From NCBI RefSeq assembly GCF_003350535.1, contig NZ_QQBB01000002.1, positions 124,001 to 188,000 of the forward strand: a stretch of 64,000 bases of DNA, written 5' to 3'. The DNA comes from Microvirga subterranea (lineage in GTDB: Bacteria > Pseudomonadota > Alphaproteobacteria > Rhizobiales > Beijerinckiaceae). The position numbers and the translations under genes are program-made. Below the pieces are notes generated by a model. That model was not told where the DNA came from. It ran no database searches and saw nothing but the letters and a program-made list of their open reading frames with translations. Each line of letters starts with the position of its first letter. Position 1 is the first letter of the stretch. Shown piece by piece: positions 26,030-35,382 of the stretch.

Positions 26030-26878
26030 ATGAATATTCTCTCGATTCAATCACACGTCGCGTTCGGCCATGTCGGCAATGCCTCGGCGGTGTTCCCGAT
26101 GCAGCGCCTCGGCGTCGAGGTTTGGCCCATCCATACCGTGCAGTTCTCCAACCACACCGGCTACGGGTCATGGAAGGGCCGCGTCTTCGATGGACCGGCG
26201 ATCGAGGAACTCGTCGAGGGAATTGCCGAGCGTGGGGTCCTTGGCCGCTGCGACGGCGTGCTCTCGGGCTATATGGGCTCGGCCGACATCGGGAACGCGA
26301 TCCTCTCGGCCGTGTCCCGCGTGCGCTCGCTGAATCCCGAGGCGCTCTATTGCTGTGATCCTGTCATCGGCGACGTCGGGCGCGGCGTCTTCGTGCGGCC
26401 CGGCATTCCGGAATTCATGCGTGATCAGGCCGTGCCTGCGGCCGACGTCGTCACCCCGAACCAGTTCGAGCTCGATTATCTGGCCGGTCGCGCAACCGAG
26501 ACCCTGGCCGATATCAAGCAGGCCATGACTGCGGTTCAGGCGCTGGGGCCGAAGGCTGTTCTGGTCACGTCGGTGGAGACCAAGGAAACGCCCTCCGACG
26601 CGGTAGACCTCATCGCAGGCGAGGGCGGCCGATTCTGGCGGGTGCGGACGCCCAAGCTTTCGCTGAGCGTCAACGGGGCAGGGGATGCGATAGCGGCACT
26701 GTTCTTCGTGCATTATGCGCGAAGCCGGTCGGCGACCGCCGCCCTTGCGGAGGCCTCGGCCTCGGTCTACGGGCTTCTCAAACGCACGGAGGAAGCGGGC
26801 TCCCGGGAGATCCTGACCATCGCCGCGCAGGACGAGTTCGTGTCGCCCACCCATCGCTTCCCGGCCGAAGAGGTTTGA
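26030..26878 (+). CDS. pdxY: Pyridoxal kinase
   Basis: Phosphorylates pyridoxal in the vitamin B6 salvage pathway. The 282-residue ribokinase-fold enzyme begins MNILSIQSHVAFGHVGNASA, the PdxY/PdxK substrate site. It has VQFSNHTGYGSWKG, CDPVIGDVGRGVFVRPG and the anion-hole/catalytic segment LSVNGAGDAIAALFFVHYAR, with the Asp as base. It is followed by PhzF and NUDIX genes with 4-base gaps or overlaps, suggesting one operon. Confidence 0.93.
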   Translation: MNILSIQSHVAFGHVGNASAVFPMQRLGVEVWPIHTVQFSNHTGYGSWKGRVFDGPAIEELVEGIAERGVLGRCDGVLSGYMGSADIGNAILSAVSRVRSLNPEALYCCDPVIGDVGRGVFVRPGIPEFMRDQAVPAADVVTPNQFELDYLAGRATETLADIKQAMTAVQALGPKAVLVTSVETKETPSDAVDLIAGEGGRFWRVRTPKLSLSVNGAGDAIAALFFVHYARSRSATAALAEASASVYGLLKRTEEAGSREILTIAAQDEFVSPTHRFPAEEV

Positions 26879-26882
26879 TCCC

Positions 26883-27785
26883 ATGCCCCGTCGCTTCGTG
26901 ACACTCGACGTCTTCACCGATAAGGCGCTGGCCGGCAATCCGCTGGCCGTCGTGCTGGATGCGCAAGGACTCGATACCGATGGAATGCAGGCCATCGCTC
27001 AAGAGTTCAATCTGTCGGAGACCGTCTTCGTGTCGCCTGCGTCCGAGACGCGCCAGCGGGCGGACATCCGCATCTTCACGCCCGCCCGCGAATTGCCCTT
27101 CGCTGGCCATCCGACCGTCGGCACCGCCGTGCTGCTGGCGATTCTCGATCAGGACGGCGAGCCCGGCGCCGTCGCCTTCGGGCTGATGGAGAAGGTCGGC
27201 ATCGTGCCCTGCGCGGTCGAGGTCGAGAGCGCCGTGAAGGGTCTTGCGCGCTTCCGGCTTCCGCGCCTCCCCTTCACCTGGGGCGACGGGAAGGAAACGT
27301 CCGATTGCGCCTGGGCGCTCGGCCTTAATCCTACTGAAATCGGCTTCGATCGGCATGTGCCGAGCCGCCATTCGGCCGGCGTCGCCTACGACCTCGTGCC
27401 CGTCGCCTCGCTTGAGGCCCTGGCGCGAGCGAAGCCGCAAGGAGAAGCTTTCGACAAGGCCTTCGGCGACAGCGACCATCCCTCGGCCTATGTGTATACG
27501 CGGATGCCCGATGCCCAGGGGCTGCGCTTCCGGGCGCGCATGTTCGGCCCCGGCATGGGTGTCGCCGAGGATCCGGCCACCGGCTCCGCCGCTGCAGCCT
27601 TCGCGGGCGCTCTCATGCAGTGCGAGCCGCTCGGCGAAGGCGAGCACAACATCGTCATCGAGCAGGGCGTGGAGATGGGGCGTCCAAGCGTGATCTCGCT
27701 GCAGATGGTGATCAAGGACGGCGCTCTCGTCTCGGCCGAGATCGGCGGACATGCCGTCATGGTCAGCCGTGGTGAGCTTCTGTGA
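26883..27785 (+). CDS. PhzF family isomerase
   Basis: A 300-residue protein of the PhzF/YddE family with a diaminopimelate-epimerase-like fold. It shows FVTLDVFTDKALAGNPLAVV at the N-terminus, the catalytic Glu in AIAQEFNLSETVFV, and the second signature FGPGMGVAEDPATGSAAAAF. Most members outside phenazine clusters have no known substrate, and there are no other phz genes here. It starts 4 bases after pdxY and its stop overlaps the NUDIX GTG start. Confidence 0.9.
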   Translation: MPRRFVTLDVFTDKALAGNPLAVVLDAQGLDTDGMQAIAQEFNLSETVFVSPASETRQRADIRIFTPARELPFAGHPTVGTAVLLAILDQDGEPGAVAFGLMEKVGIVPCAVEVESAVKGLARFRLPRLPFTWGDGKETSDCAWALGLNPTEIGFDRHVPSRHSAGVAYDLVPVASLEALARAKPQGEAFDKAFGDSDHPSAYVYTRMPDAQGLRFRARMFGPGMGVAEDPATGSAAAAFAGALMQCEPLGEGEHNIVIEQGVEMGRPSVISLQMVIKDGALVSAEIGGHAVMVSRGELL

Positions 27786-28498
27786 TCGACCAGGAGCTGC
27801 GCATCACGCGCGTTGCCCGTGTGGAGGCACGCTTCGAACCCATGGAATGGTCCTGGGCCCAGAAGAACCAGGAGCAGGTCGACGCCAACTGGGAGCGCCG
27901 TAAGGCCCGCACGCCCAAGCTCTTCAACGGCCGCGTGCTGATGCTGCGTGACGTGGAACTGTCGCCGGAGCGGTGCGTCAACACGTATTTCGAGGTCGAC
28001 TACGCGGGGCTCCTCGCCTGGATCGACCTTGGCCATCCCGACAGGACGATCGCGAACGGATTCGCCATGGGGGCCCTGCGCGGGTCGGACGGTGCGTTCC
28101 TGTGCGGCGTGATGCACGAGCACACGGCCAATGCGGGCCGGGTTTATTTCCCGGCAGGAACGCCTGATCGCTCCGACTTGCGCCCGGATGGAACGGTGGA
28201 CCTGGCCACCAGCCTCACCCGGGAGCTGCTCGAAGAGACGGGTCTCGGCCAGGCTGACTACCACGTTGAGGACGAATGGATCATCGTCCAGCGCTGGCCC
28301 GCGATCGCCATGATGCGCACGGTGACCCTTCCCGTGCCGGCCGAAGAGGGGGCTGCGATGATCCGGAAGACCATCGCGCGCCAGGATCCGCCGGAGCTTT
28401 CGGATGTTCGTATCATCTGCGGCCCCGAGGACATCGATCCACAGACGATGCCGCTCTTCCTCCAGTCCTTCTTTCGCTGGAGCTTCGGTCAGCTGTAG
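27782..28498 (+). CDS. NUDIX hydrolase
   Basis: A 238-residue protein with a GTG start overlapping the PhzF stop (GTGA). The C-terminal part of the Nudix box, TRELLEETGLG, is clear; the leading Gly/Glu part is atypical (GTPDRSDLRPDGTVDLATSL). There is an N-terminal extension of about 130 residues with WSWAQKNQEQVDANWERR. Substrate unknown; it probably cleaves a nucleoside diphosphate derivative. It overlaps the convergent lipoprotein gene by 10 bases. Confidence 0.85.
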   Translation: MIDQELRITRVARVEARFEPMEWSWAQKNQEQVDANWERRKARTPKLFNGRVLMLRDVELSPERCVNTYFEVDYAGLLAWIDLGHPDRTIANGFAMGALRGSDGAFLCGVMHEHTANAGRVYFPAGTPDRSDLRPDGTVDLATSLTRELLEETGLGQADYHVEDEWIIVQRWPAIAMMRTVTLPVPAEEGAAMIRKTIARQDPPELSDVRIICGPEDIDPQTMPLFLQSFFRWSFGQL

Positions 28499-28818
28499 CC
28501 ATAGCGCGATTTGGTCGCCCGGATCATTCGTTGCGCTTCGGCATCACGTCCGGCCGCACAGGCGGCCGCTGCCTGGTCGATCTCCCGGGAAACGCGCCCA
28601 TAGACGGACTGGTTGACGTGTCCCATTGCCAGATCATTGTCCATGACGGCCTTGTAGCGCGCCACCTCGCCCTGACATCCGGCTCCCTCGGGCATATGGA
28701 ACCCGGACGGGGTGGCCGTTGCGCTCGCCGCCGGGGGAGGGGGCGCCGTCTGGTTGCAGGCTGCCAAGGGGAGCGCGAGCGCGCCGGTGAGCCACAGAAC
28801 GGGAGCCAAGCTCTTCAT
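28489..28818 (-). CDS. Putative lipoprotein of unknown function
   Basis: A 109-residue protein with a lipoprotein signal: MKSLAPVLWLTGALALPLAA followed by Cys at the lipobox (LAAC). The mature part begins with a Pro/Ala/Thr linker. It then has a small helical domain containing two Cys (EGAGCQGEVARYKAVMDND and AAAACAAGRDAEAQRMI), which could form a disulphide in the periplasm. A start 51 bases upstream is possible but would spoil the signal peptide. Family not recognised. Confidence 0.75.
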   Translation of the reverse strand: MKSLAPVLWLTGALALPLAACNQTAPPPPAASATATPSGFHMPEGAGCQGEVARYKAVMDNDLAMGHVNQSVYGRVSREIDQAAAACAAGRDAEAQRMIRATKSRYGYS

Positions 28819-29008
28819 CCAACATTCTCCTGGTCGGTTCCGCCGCAGGACATAAGGCCACGCTTGCATCGATCAAGAGGTGGTTTGGTATACCGCCGAC
28901 AGGCTTCGCTTTTCGTTTGTTTCAATCTCTTGCCATCCGGAGGATCCGTCGTTACAAACGAAATGTCTGCCGCGGCATGGACGCGGCCTGAGGAGGAACT
29001 GGGACGCG

Positions 29009-29104
29009 ATGACAATCGGCTCCCACAGCGCATGGATGAACGGCCCCGCTTCCGCGGCCGCCCGCGCTCGTCTCCTTGGCCTCCTTCTCCTTAGTCGCCC
29101 CTGA
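29009..29104 (+). CDS. Leucine-rich leader peptide upstream of leuA
   Basis: A 31-residue frame beginning MTIGSHSAWMNGPAS and ending ARLLGLLLLSRP. Six Leu codons occur within seven positions just before the stop. GAGGAGG lies upstream of the ATG. The stop codon falls inside a hairpin (29098-29140) and leuA starts about 100 bases later. This is the expected layout of a leu operon leader that senses charged tRNA-Leu. An internal ATG at 29036 could also serve as start. Confidence 0.75.
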   Translation: MTIGSHSAWMNGPASAAARARLLGLLLLSRP

Positions 29105-29140
29105 GGGTCGGCTGGGCTTTGGTGCCTGGGCTCTCAGGGG
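29098..29140 (+). promoter_or_regulatory. Candidate attenuator hairpin of the leuA leader
   Basis: CCCCTGAG (29098-29105), which includes the leader stop codon, pairs with CTCAGGGG (29133-29140). A competing pairing of GGGCTTTG (29113-29120) with CAAAGCCC (near 29169) is also possible and would come close to the leuA ribosome site. No U-run follows, so control could be by translation or Rho rather than by an intrinsic terminator. Confidence 0.5.
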
Positions 29141-29201
29141 TTCTGAACACCAGGAACAACCTTGAGCGCAAAGCCCGCTCGCCCCGAGAAGGACTTGACC
29201 G

Positions 29202-30764
29202 ATGACGACCCATACCGCCGGCTCCTCGAAGGACCGCGTTCTGATTTTCGACACCACCCTGCGCGACGGAGAACAGTGCCCCGGCGCGACAATGACGCTC
29301 GAGGAGAAGCTGGAGGTCGCCGATCTGCTCGACACGATGGGTGTCGACATCATCGAGGCCGGATTTCCGATTGCATCGAACGGCGATTTCGAGGCCGTGT
29401 CGCTCATCGCCAAGCGGGTGAAGAACGCGACGGTCGCGGGTCTCGCCCGCGCCATTTCCGCCGACATCGCCCGTGCGGGTGAGGCCGTGCGCCACGCAAC
29501 GCGGCCGCGCATCCACACTTTCGTGTCGACGTCGCCGATCCATCTGGCGCATCAGATGCGCAAGTCCGAGGAGGAGGTGCTGGAAATCATCACCGCGACG
29601 GTGACCCAAGCGCGCAATCTCGTGGAGGACGTCGAGTGGTCCGCCATGGATGCGACCCGCACCTCGATCGAATATTTGTGCCGCTGCGTTGAGGCCGCCA
29701 TCAAGGCAGGCGCCACCACGATCAATCTGCCGGACACCGTGGGCTACGCCACGCCGGACGAATACCGGGCCATGTTTCGCGCGGTGCGCGAGCGGGTGCC
29801 CAATGCCGATAAGGCAATCTTCTCCGCCCATTGCCACAACGACCTGGGTCTCGCGGTCGCGAACTCGCTGGCGGCGCTGGAGGGCGGCGCGCGCCAGATC
29901 GAATGCACACTCAACGGCATCGGTGAGCGCGCCGGCAACGCGGCTCTTGAAGAGGTCGTGATGGCGATCAAGACCCGCGGCGACGTGCTGCCTTACGAGA
30001 CCGGGATCGAGACGGCCATGCTGACCCGCGCCTCGAAGCTGGCTTCCGCGGCGACTTCGTTCCCAGTGCAATACAACAAGGCCATTGTCGGCCGGAATGC
30101 CTTCGCGCATGAGAGCGGCATTCACCAGGACGGCATGTTGAAGAACGCCCAGACCTACGAGATCATGACGCCCGAGAGCGTCGGCGTCTCCAAGACGTCC
30201 CTGATCATGGGCAAGCACTCGGGTCGCGCGGCGTTCCGCAACAAGCTGGAGGAATTGGGCTACAAACTGTCCGACAACCAGTTCCAGGATGCCTTCGAGC
30301 GCTTCAAGGATCTGGCCGACCGCAAGAAGCATGTCTACGACGAGGACATCGAGGCGCTGGTCGACCAGAATATCGCCACTGCTCATGACCGCATCAAGCT
30401 GATGTCCCTCTCGGTCGTCGCCGGGACGCGCGGACCGCAGCGCGCGACCATGCGACTGCAGATCGACGGCAAGGCGGTCGTCGAGGAGCAGGAGGGCAAC
30501 GGCCCGGTGGATGCCACCTTCAACGTCATCAAGGCCCTGGTGCCCCACGAGGCGACGTTGGAGCTCTATCAGGTGCATGCCGTGACCGAGGGTACCGACG
30601 CTCAGGCCGAGGTGTCCGTGCGGCTCTCCGCAGATGGGCGCAGCGTGACCTCCCGGGCAGCCGATCCGGATACGCTCGTGGCCTCTGCCCAAGCCTATCT
30701 CGGTGCGCTCAACAAGCTGATGAGCCGCGGGGCACGCCTCCACGCCCAATACGCGGCAGAGTGA
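29202..30764 (+). CDS. leuA: 2-isopropylmalate synthase
   Basis: First committed step of leucine synthesis: condenses acetyl-CoA with 2-ketoisovalerate. The 520-residue protein has the catalytic [15 protein letters not shown] motif, metal ligands in [15 protein letters not shown] (HxH), and [14 protein letters not shown]. The C-terminal regulatory LeuA dimer domain (residues ~390-510) gives leucine feedback. The ATG follows GAGAAGGAC. Regulation by the upstream leucine-rich leader is likely. Confidence 0.96.
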   Translation: MTTHTAGSSKDRVLIFDTTLRDGEQCPGATMTLEEKLEVADLLDTMGVDIIEAGFPIASNGDFEAVSLIAKRVKNATVAGLARAISADIARAGEAVRHATRPRIHTFVSTSPIHLAHQMRKSEEEVLEIITATVTQARNLVEDVEWSAMDATRTSIEYLCRCVEAAIKAGATTINLPDTVGYATPDEYRAMFRAVRERVPNADKAIFSAHCHNDLGLAVANSLAALEGGARQIECTLNGIGERAGNAALEEVVMAIKTRGDVLPYETGIETAMLTRASKLASAATSFPVQYNKAIVGRNAFAHESGIHQDGMLKNAQTYEIMTPESVGVSKTSLIMGKHSGRAAFRNKLEELGYKLSDNQFQDAFERFKDLADRKKHVYDEDIEALVDQNIATAHDRIKLMSLSVVAGTRGPQRATMRLQIDGKAVVEEQEGNGPVDATFNVIKALVPHEATLELYQVHAVTEGTDAQAEVSVRLSADGRSVTSRAADPDTLVASAQAYLGALNKLMSRGARLHAQYAAE

Positions 30765-30773
30765 AGCCCAGCA

Positions 30774-30797
30774 GGGCTCCCGCAGCCGTGGGAGCCC
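30774..30797. terminator. Bidirectional hairpin between leuA and Lrp-family gene
   Basis: GGGCTCCC and GGGAGCCC form an 8-bp stem around an 8-base loop. It lies between the convergent leuA and Lrp-type genes and is followed by C-rich rather than T-rich sequence. Confidence 0.6.
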
Positions 30798-30802
30798 CCC
30801 CC

Positions 30803-31279
30803 TCAGGCGTGATCCGGGACTGGAACGGCGCCGGGCGGCTTGATGCTCGACAGGACGAAGCTTGAACGAACGTCCGCCACGCCGGGCAGGGTGAGCAGCC
30901 GGTTCATGGTGAACTCCCCGAAGCTTTCGATATCCTTGGCGACCGCATGGACGATCAGGTCCACCTCTCCGGCAAGGGCGTAGCAGGCGATCACCTCCTC
31001 ATAGCCCTTCAGCCGCTCGACCAGCCTTGTGCGCCATCCGGGCTCCGACTGCTCCAGCTTGATGAACACGAAAGCCTCGACCTCGAGCCCCAGGGCCTTG
31101 CGGTTCACCATCGCCCGATAACCCTCGATCACCCCGTCGTCCTCAAGAGCCTTGAGGCGGCGCAGGCAAGGGGAGGCAGCCAGCCCGACCTTTTCGGCCA
31201 AAGCCGCATTGGTGATCCGCCCGTCGTTCTGGAGGACGCGCAGGATCCGGCGGTCGGAGGGGGTCAGGGGGCGGCGCAA
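30803..31279 (-). CDS. Lrp/AsnC family transcriptional regulator
   Basis: A 158-residue regulator with an N-terminal winged helix (SDRRILRVLQNDGRITNAAL, then AEKVGLAASPCLRRLKALE) and a C-terminal RAM/ACT-like effector domain (CYALAGEVDLIVHAVAKDIE). The start appears to be TTG, with AAGGA upstream; the ATG nearby is out of frame. It is divergent from phhA, so it probably controls phenylalanine hydroxylase in response to an aromatic amino acid (inference from arrangement). Confidence 0.9.
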   Translation of the reverse strand: MRRPLTPSDRRILRVLQNDGRITNAALAEKVGLAASPCLRRLKALEDDGVIEGYRAMVNRKALGLEVEAFVFIKLEQSEPGWRTRLVERLKGYEEVIACYALAGEVDLIVHAVAKDIESFGEFTMNRLLTLPGVADVRSSFVLSSIKPPGAVPVPDHA

Positions 31280-31399
31280 CAGAATTTTCCTTCCATAAGG
31301 TCACGATCTGATCTTTGCAGCCAGTATCATGGAACAAATTGGCGGATCATGACGATGATTGGGTGATATCCTAACCGAACACCAGCGGAGGAGAAGCCC

Positions 31400-32257
31400 A
31401 TGAATTCCGCCACCGGCAGCGACGATCCGAGGGACTACCTCGTCTCTCAGGGTTTCGAGAACTACACCGAGACCGACCACGCGACCTGGCGCATATTGGC
31501 GAAGCGCCAGCGCGAAATCCTTCATGGCCGCATCGCCGACCAGTTCCTGGAAGGGCTCGACCGCCTCGGCATCGGCGAGGAGGGCATTCCCGACTTCCGG
31601 GTCATGAACCAGCGCCTTAAGGCCGCGACCGGGTGGGAAGTCGTCGCCGTGCCGGGCCTGATCCCCGATCTGGCCTTTTTCCGGCTCCTGGCGGATCGGA
31701 AGTTCCCGGCAGGCTTCTGGATCCGCAAGCCGGAGCAGATCGACTATATCGAGGAGCCGGACATCTTCCACGACGTGTTCGGGCACGTCCCTCTCATCAT
31801 GCAGCCGATCTATGCCGACTATCTGGAGGCCTATGGCAAAGCCGGCCTCGTGGCGGCCGAGCACGGGGCTCTGAAGCGCCTGGCGCGGCTTTACTGGTAC
31901 ACTGTGGAATTCGGCCTCGCCCACACACCCGAAGGCCTGCGGATCGTCGGTGCCGGCATTGCCTCATCTCCCGGCGAGACGATTTTCTCCCTTGAGAGCC
32001 CATCGCCGAACCGGGTGGAATTCGACCTCGGGCGCGTCATGCGCACCCTCTATCGGATCGACGACTTCCAGGAGACCTATTTCGTCCTCGACGGTATCGA
32101 AGCTTGGCCTTCTCTCGATCTCGACCGTCTCATCCCGCTCTGGCTCGACCTGGAGGCTCAGGAGGACATTCAACCCGGCGAGCTGCAGCCCGACGACCGC
32201 ATCGTGACGCGCGGCGACGGCAGCTACCATCTGGCAAAGGCGAAATCCGCAGCCTGA
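31400..32257 (+). CDS. phhA: Phenylalanine 4-monooxygenase
   Basis: Pterin-dependent iron enzyme that hydroxylates phenylalanine to tyrosine. The 285-residue protein is the monodomain bacterial type without an N-terminal ACT domain. The iron ligands lie in IFHDVFGHVPLIMQPIYADY (two His) and in FYWYTVEFGL-like LYWYTVEFGLAH (Glu). The pterin region RKFPAGFWIRKPEQIDYIEE is also clear. AGGAGAAG precedes the ATG. The divergent Lrp-type gene is its likely regulator. No pterin dehydratase gene lies beside it. Confidence 0.95.
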   Translation: MNSATGSDDPRDYLVSQGFENYTETDHATWRILAKRQREILHGRIADQFLEGLDRLGIGEEGIPDFRVMNQRLKAATGWEVVAVPGLIPDLAFFRLLADRKFPAGFWIRKPEQIDYIEEPDIFHDVFGHVPLIMQPIYADYLEAYGKAGLVAAEHGALKRLARLYWYTVEFGLAHTPEGLRIVGAGIASSPGETIFSLESPSPNRVEFDLGRVMRTLYRIDDFQETYFVLDGIEAWPSLDLDRLIPLWLDLEAQEDIQPGELQPDDRIVTRGDGSYHLAKAKSAA

Positions 32258-32289
32258 GGCGAAAAACCTCTCTGAACAGGGTAGACAGG

Positions 32290-32317
32290 GGCCGTGCGGT
32301 TTGTTACACGCACGGCC
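32290..32317 (+). terminator. Hairpin after phhA
   Basis: GGCCGTGCG and CGCACGGCC form a perfect 9-bp stem with a 10-base loop between phhA and the tRNA gene. No T-run follows. Confidence 0.6.
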
Positions 32318-32356
32318 ACTTCAGCGGAACAAACCGACTGAAGCCGCTTCGGCGAC

Positions 32357-32432
<76 letters not shown>

Positions 32433-32610
32433 ATCTTCTCAAATCCAACATTGGATCCGCGGCTCCCTCTCGAGGGGGCTTGCGTGCTGCTGAGACAGAA
32501 TTTCATCCTGCTCGCCCCCGGACAGGCTCTCATGCCTAGCGGGTTCTCTCTTCTGCGACCGCGCTGCGATGAACGCGCGGGCGGAGGTGACGTCGTGCTT
32601 GCTTCGCAAG

Positions 32611-33021
32611 CTATTCGAACCCCTTTGTCAGATGCAGAACGATGGCGGATTTGTCGTCTGATCCGAGACGTCGGCGACTTCGCTGAGGCTGGATCCCCCG
32701 CAACTGCAACTCGCCTTCGATGAGCCGGATCTTGTGCCTGAGGCGGCTGACTTCTCCGCGAAGGCGGCCGTGCTGCGACAGCAGTTCCCCATCCTTCCAT
32801 TTCGCGAGAGGACGGGTGTCGATCAGGCGAATCTGGTCCTGAACGGCGCGGCGCAATTTGACAAGTGTCGTCGGACCAATGCCAGGCAGCGTGAGCCAGT
32901 ATTCGTCGTGAATGCTGAGGACCTCGCGAATGGTCGGGCAGCGGCCTTGAAACTCAGCTTGAATCGAGTCGCGAACAGGCTTTGCAAAAACGCTTATCGG
33001 AAATGGATCATCCAATTTCAT
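32611..33021 (-). CDS. Hypothetical protein with helix-hairpin-helix-like segment
   Basis: A 136-residue protein. Residues ~30-62 (REVLSIHDEYWLTLPGIGPT, then TLVKLRRAV) resemble a helix-hairpin-helix DNA-binding segment, and the middle (HGRLRGEVSRLRHKIRLIEG) is a likely coiled coil. GGGGAGC lies directly before two ATGs, and the second has the better spacing. It could bind nucleic acid, but I recognise no defined family. It is the first gene after tRNA-Lys. About 180 bases between them hold only a small inverted repeat (ATCCAA-CA-TTGGAT at 32443-32456). Confidence 0.6.
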   Translation of the reverse strand: MKLDDPFPISVFAKPVRDSIQAEFQGRCPTIREVLSIHDEYWLTLPGIGPTTLVKLRRAVQDQIRLIDTRPLAKWKDGELLSQHGRLRGEVSRLRHKIRLIEGELQLRGIQPQRSRRRLGSDDKSAIVLHLTKGFE

Positions 33022-33117
33022 CATGCTCCCCCACCGGTACCAGATGGGCAGCCAAGGAACGACGACTCGAGTGCCAGCCGAGGTGAATTGGTCGGAGGCA
33101 AAGACGGGGAATTCGCG

Positions 33118-33813
33118 CTAGGCAATCTCGGTGACGGCGACGCCGCTGACGGCGGAAACAGTGTCGCTGACCGTCAAGACATCGAACTGAACGTCGGCGA
33201 GACTGCCATTTCCGTGAGCCTGCACATCCGCGTCGAAGGTGGATATGTTTCCGCCGACCGGCGATGGCTGGAGATAGCTGGGGCTTTCAACCGTATGGCT
33301 GATCTGAACGGGGCCCTTGGGAAGATCGATGCCTTCGATGTTGATCGCAAAAAAGAAGGTTCGGGACGTGTCGGTTGCATAGGATCCCCCGGACGATGTT
33401 GTTCCGCTGCCGGATGAAACATGGGTCAGATCGAACGAGAGATCCGCATTGGACGTCTGCACGGATGTGTTCGCATCTGCATATGACGATTCGCCCGTAG
33501 GGGACTGCGCAGTCGCGCTGAATTTCGTGAACCCGAAGCTCATTTGGATCGGGCCCTTGTCGAAGGAACGCGAGTAGATGTTGCCGCTCGTGGAGGTGTC
33601 TGTTCCGGCTGCGAGGGCGTCGCCACTGACGGCCGTCTGAAGGTAACCGTCTGCGGAAGTTTTCGTCGTGCCGCTGGTGGTGGGGGAGTGATAAGGATCA
33701 GATGTCGGAACGGCGGTCTTCTCGCTGACGGGAGTCGTGTCGCTCACGGTCTTCGCCGATAGCGAACCGAAGATCTTCGTGAATGGATTTGAAGCTACGC
33801 GAGCCTTAGCCAT
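33118..33813 (-). CDS. Candidate type I-secreted protein, paralogue 1
   Basis: A 231-residue protein without signal peptide, rich in Ser, Thr, Gly, Ala and Asp and with no Cys. The segment from residue ~75 on, including SGDALAAGTDTSTSGNIYSR and FFFAINIEGIDLPKGP, is clearly related to the protein at 37364. The last 45 residues match it at 28 positions, around GGNISTFDAD and DVQFDVLTVSDTVSAVSG. The chain ends VTEIA, an acidic-plus-hydrophobic tail like those of type I secretion substrates. GGGAGAG precedes the ATG. It is transcribed away from the rest of the locus. Export is inferred from the shared C-terminus, lack of signal peptide and nearby PrsDE-like genes. Confidence 0.75.
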   Translation of the reverse strand: MAKARVASNPFTKIFGSLSAKTVSDTTPVSEKTAVPTSDPYHSPTTSGTTKTSADGYLQTAVSGDALAAGTDTSTSGNIYSRSFDKGPIQMSFGFTKFSATAQSPTGESSYADANTSVQTSNADLSFDLTHVSSGSGTTSSGGSYATDTSRTFFFAINIEGIDLPKGPVQISHTVESPSYLQPSPVGGNISTFDADVQAHGNGSLADVQFDVLTVSDTVSAVSGVAVTEIA

Positions 33814-34084
33814 TGTGTCTCTCCCGCTATCGATTCTCTTAGCTATCCAACGAACCCGGGTAGCCAATCATGGGTGCAAGCAAAACAGAACAGACGCTTT
33901 GAGATGTTCCACCTTTGATTGATTCAATCTTACTTTTGGAGAGTCCACCTTTGTTGGGCAAACATTCGTCCTGCACAGCACCGGACATTCTCGCAAAAGG
34001 TATTGTAATCCGAGGGAAGCAATGGTGCCGAACAGCGTTGGCGGAATGCCGCCGAACTTGATGGGCTGCTTTGCAGAGGGATCT

Positions 34085-35194
34085 TCAACGATTTGCAGAA
34101 GCCACGCCGGATGCGCGGAGTTCAAGGATCCGCGCGAGCTTGTGAAGCTCCTGTGATTTTGATTGATCTCCGGTGATGCCACGGACCTGCCAACGATCCA
34201 GGATCGAGGGATCGAAAGTTTCGGCCAGCTGAGACGCCGCCTTCGCGCTTCCGAGGCTGACCGCCTTTTCGAGAACCAAACGGGCTCCGCTGATATCCCT
34301 GTTTTGAAGAAGCGCCTGCGCTCGATTTAGAAGCTGTTGTTCGGCATTTTGCTGAGCGTCGGCAGGCGGTTCGCGATTGCCAGGAGCGATCTGAGGCCTG
34401 ATCTCTGGCACCTGTTTCCCGGCAGTCTCTGTCGCGATGGACGTGGGCAATATCAGCCTTTCGGTTGGACGTGGCTTTTCCTCTAGTCGCGCGTCTTGAT
34501 CGATTGCTGGGGAGTGTAGGGTCCCGGACGTGCGACTGCGTTCCGCCTGTACGTTCGATGACGAAACCTCGAACTCCACCGTCCTCGCCGCTCGACTGGT
34601 CGAAGCGCTCGACCCGAATGACGCAGCCGATTGTTTCTCGATGGTGGCGGAGGAGGCCTCCATCCGACGCGACTCCGCATGCTCCTGCCTGCTTGAGAGA
34701 AGAGGCGGCACGAGGCTTACGAGCAGAGCTGCAACGGCGGATACTTGCGCCGCGACCAACAGGGATCCGACCCAGGCTCTCCGTCGAACGGATGCCGGCC
34801 GATCGGCGCCACCGTACTGTGGCTTGGAAGCGAACGGCTGAGCATCCCCGTCGGCGGGCTTTAGTTGGAATGATGAGCTCGGTTGCTCTTTCGAGCTGTT
34901 CGCCAAAAGGTTGGGTTTATCCGGTTCAACCGCATCCATGATGAAGGACAGGTTGTCTTCGATCTCGGACGCGAGAATATGCGCGAGTTCATCCTGAGCG
35001 GATTGGGACATGTCTTCCGCAAGCTGTCGAATGGAATTCACTGCTTGATCGAACCGCTCCTGCGAGGGGGGGATTGCATTGCGTTCGGACCGCTTGGTCC
35101 GTCTCGTGGCCTTTCGTGGACGCCGTTCGGGACGCGATGCAGTGGCCTTCATCGTGCGAATTGGATTGGCCGGTACATCCCGTGTGGACGACAT
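34085..35194 (-). CDS. Single-pass membrane protein with C-terminal Sel1/TPR-like region
   Basis: A 369-residue protein. The first ~130 residues are basic then acidic, cytoplasmic in type (RRPRKATRRTKRSERNAIPP). One helix follows (WVGSLLVAAQVSAVAALLVS, about residue 145-165), then a long Ser/Ala/Glu-rich periplasmic linker. The C-terminal 90 residues form a TPR/Sel1-like repeat: ALLQNRDISGARLVLEKAVS and LGSAKAASQLAETFDPSIL. Such proteins are common in Methylobacteriaceae but unnamed. It is divergent from the membrane gene at 35383. A role in assembly or surface anchoring of the secretion locus is only a guess. Confidence 0.7.
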   Translation of the reverse strand: MSSTRDVPANPIRTMKATASRPERRPRKATRRTKRSERNAIPPSQERFDQAVNSIRQLAEDMSQSAQDELAHILASEIEDNLSFIMDAVEPDKPNLLANSSKEQPSSSFQLKPADGDAQPFASKPQYGGADRPASVRRRAWVGSLLVAAQVSAVAALLVSLVPPLLSSRQEHAESRRMEASSATIEKQSAASFGSSASTSRAARTVEFEVSSSNVQAERSRTSGTLHSPAIDQDARLEEKPRPTERLILPTSIATETAGKQVPEIRPQIAPGNREPPADAQQNAEQQLLNRAQALLQNRDISGARLVLEKAVSLGSAKAASQLAETFDPSILDRWQVRGITGDQSKSQELHKLARILELRASGVASANR

Positions 35195-35382
35195 CACAAG
35201 GCCCTCCAAGCACTTCTACCCACAGACAATGAGAGCCGAAATCGCCCGTAGCAATGCATCAGAAGACTTAGGCCGAGGCATTCACCGGAATAGGTACGTG
35301 AACGACGCTTCCAAAAACGTGATCGTATCAGTTAGCCTTAGGGCGTGCGAAGCGAGAACTTTGGAAACTGAGGGTGCGCCAT

